From NCBI GenBank assembly GCA_031177845.1, contig JAPSGG010000076.1, positions 1 to 6,873 on the forward strand: a DNA stretch of 6,873 nucleotides, written 5' to 3'. The position numbers and the translations under genes were made by a program. This DNA comes from Chromatiales bacterium. Lineage in GTDB: Bacteria > Pseudomonadota > Gammaproteobacteria > JACCYU01. Shown here in pieces: positions 5,949-6,873 of the stretch (position 1 is the first letter of the stretch; every line of letters starts with the position of its first letter). The notes under the pieces are model-generated. The model had not been told where the DNA came from and ran no database searches. It was given only the letters and a program-made list of their open reading frames with translations.

Positions 5949-6126
5949 GATGGCCTGGATCGTTTCTTATGGTCGAGTGCGGCAATCCTATCAGAGCCGG
6001 CTTGATCCTAGGCGAATATCGTGGATTCGCCCGCTGGTGCGGCGATCTTGCTCTAAACTAGAGTCTCATGTTCCGGGCTTACTGTCAGACTACTTCCGTG
6101 TGCTTGTGACCGTTAAGGCACACGCC
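5949..6126. promoter_or_regulatory. Divergent nhaD/djlA upstream region with inverted repeats
   Basis: This 178-bp region must hold the promoters of both divergent genes. GGCGAAT (6011-6017) and ATTCGCC (6025-6031) form a perfect 7-bp inverted repeat with a 7-base spacer. CTCTA (6051-6055) and TAGAG (6059-6063) form a second around AAC. Either could be a regulator site or mRNA hairpin. TACTGT at 6080-6085 is a possible djlA -10, but no full sigma-70 promoter is convincing in either direction. Confidence 0.4.
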
Positions 6127-6873
6127 ATGAGTTGGGCCGGCAGGATAGCGCTGACGCTATTCGGGTATCTGGCGGCCGATCTCTTAGGCGCGGTGCTGGG
6201 CTTTATCGCGGGCTACTGGGTAGACCGGGCGCGTACGGCGCCGCGCGCCGGGGCTGATCGTTCGGCCACCGTTCAGAAAATTTTCTTTGAAACCACCTTC
6301 AGCGTGATGGGGTATATCTGCAAGGCCGATGGGCGGGTCTCTGAGGCCGAGATCGGCATCGCCGAGGCGCTGATGGCGCGCATGAACCTGTCGCCGCAGG
6401 CGCGCCGGGAGGCCATAGACTGTTTCAACCGCGGCAAGCGCGCCGATTTCGATGTGGACACTGCAGTGGATGAGTTCCGAAACGCGTGCCATTGGCAGGC
6501 CAATCTCATCCGTGTATTTCTGGAAATACAATTACAGGCCGCCTTTGCGGATGGCAAAGTCGATACCGCTGAGCATGGCGTGCTGCTGCAGATCGCCGAG
6601 CGCCTAGGTTTCACGCCACGGGAGTTCGCGCGCCTGGAGGCCCTGCTGCGAGGCTGGTACACGCGCGGCCGGGGCGCCGCGAGCGGCCGCGACGCGCTGG
6701 CCGAGGCGTACGAGGTGCTAGGTGTCTCCGCCGATGCATCGGATGCTGAGATCAAGAAGGCCTATCGCCGCCTCATGAACCAGCATCACCCAGATAAGCT
6801 CACGGCCAAGGGATTGCCGAAGGAGATGATGAAGATGGCCGAGGAGAAGACCGTCCGGATACGTGCCGCGTAC
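6127..6873 (+). CDS. djlA: Co-chaperone DjlA, membrane-anchored J-domain protein (3' end outside window)
   Basis: The first 249 residues are visible and the frame runs off the window edge; E. coli DjlA has about 270, so only a short tail is missing. Residues about 6-33 form a single transmembrane helix rich in glycine and alanine (LGAVLGFIAGYWVDRAR), as in E. coli DjlA, where it mediates dimerisation. A TerB-like helical domain covers about 50-175, including FFETTFSVMGYICKADGRVS and LIRVFLEIQLQAAFADGKVD. A basic, glycine-containing linker (about 176-190) leads to the J domain from about 192, with YEVLGV, KKAYRRLM and the essential HPD at 221-223, then the family's AKGLPKEMM. It stimulates the ATPase of DnaK at the cytoplasmic face of the inner membrane and in E. 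coli influences capsule signalling. ATG 6127 is chosen because homology starts there; in-frame GTGs at 6100 and 6106 have no better ribosome site. It is divergent from nhaD. Confidence 0.93.
   Translation, partial: MSWAGRIALTLFGYLAADLLGAVLGFIAGYWVDRARTAPRAGADRSATVQKIFFETTFSVMGYICKADGRVSEAEIGIAEALMARMNLSPQARREAIDCFNRGKRADFDVDTAVDEFRNACHWQANLIRVFLEIQLQAAFADGKVDTAEHGVLLQIAERLGFTPREFARLEALLRGWYTRGRGAASGRDALAEAYEVLGVSADASDAEIKKAYRRLMNQHHPDKLTAKGLPKEMMKMAEEKTVRIRAAY

Noticed and set aside
6273..6755. 160-codon minus-strand frame opposite djlA
   Set aside because: Product is dominated by serine, alanine and arginine, the antisense image of the DjlA TerB and J-domain coding region.

Overview
The window looks like an ordinary chromosomal stretch from a gammaproteobacterium with moderately GC-rich DNA. 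The strongest taxonomic clue is the last gene, a co-chaperone DjlA (N-terminal membrane anchor, TerB-like core, C-terminal J domain), a family found mainly in Gammaproteobacteria. The E. coli-type glucokinase and NhaD-type Na+/H+ antiporter fit this. No phage genes, insertion sequences, CRISPR arrays, tRNA or rRNA genes were seen.

Layout, left to right. (1) Bases 1-405 hold the C-terminal part of a major facilitator transporter whose start lies outside the window. A perfect inverted repeat sits in its first 32 bases. (2) Bases 406-715 are mostly non-coding. They hold a possible 28-codon ORF overlapping the transporter stop, two small hairpins, a 12-bp palindrome and a plausible sigma-70 promoter with a strong ribosome binding site. 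(3) This promoter serves a small secreted cysteine-containing protein at 716-1423, resembling the DUF6748 family, with a visible internal duplication. (4) Converging on it from the minus strand is a 46-codon ORF (1429-1569) that begins like a ribbon-helix-helix antitoxin. It has its own Shine-Dalgarno sequence and an operator-like inverted repeat upstream. (5) Bases 1991-2998 encode glucokinase (glk). Nineteen bases later comes an FAD/NAD(P) oxidoreductase (3018-4157) of the family found fused to SelD in other organisms; the two are probably co-transcribed. (6) A 297-bp gap (4158-4454) between convergent genes carries several hairpins, two of which are mutually exclusive. (7) nhaD lies on the minus strand (4455-5948). 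(8) It is divergent from djlA (6127 to the window end), with a 178-bp shared upstream region.

Functionally, glk supplies glucose-6-phosphate from free glucose, and the upstream transporter might import a sugar, though its substrate cannot be read from the fragment. The oxidoreductase may feed electrons from NAD(P)H to a membrane acceptor. NhaD exchanges Na+ for H+ across the inner membrane, and DjlA stimulates DnaK at the membrane. No previously undescribed multi-gene system is evident. The best leads are the duplicated cysteine protein, the orphan antitoxin-like ORF with its inverted repeat, the glk/oxidoreductase pairing and the hairpin cluster at 4187-4308.
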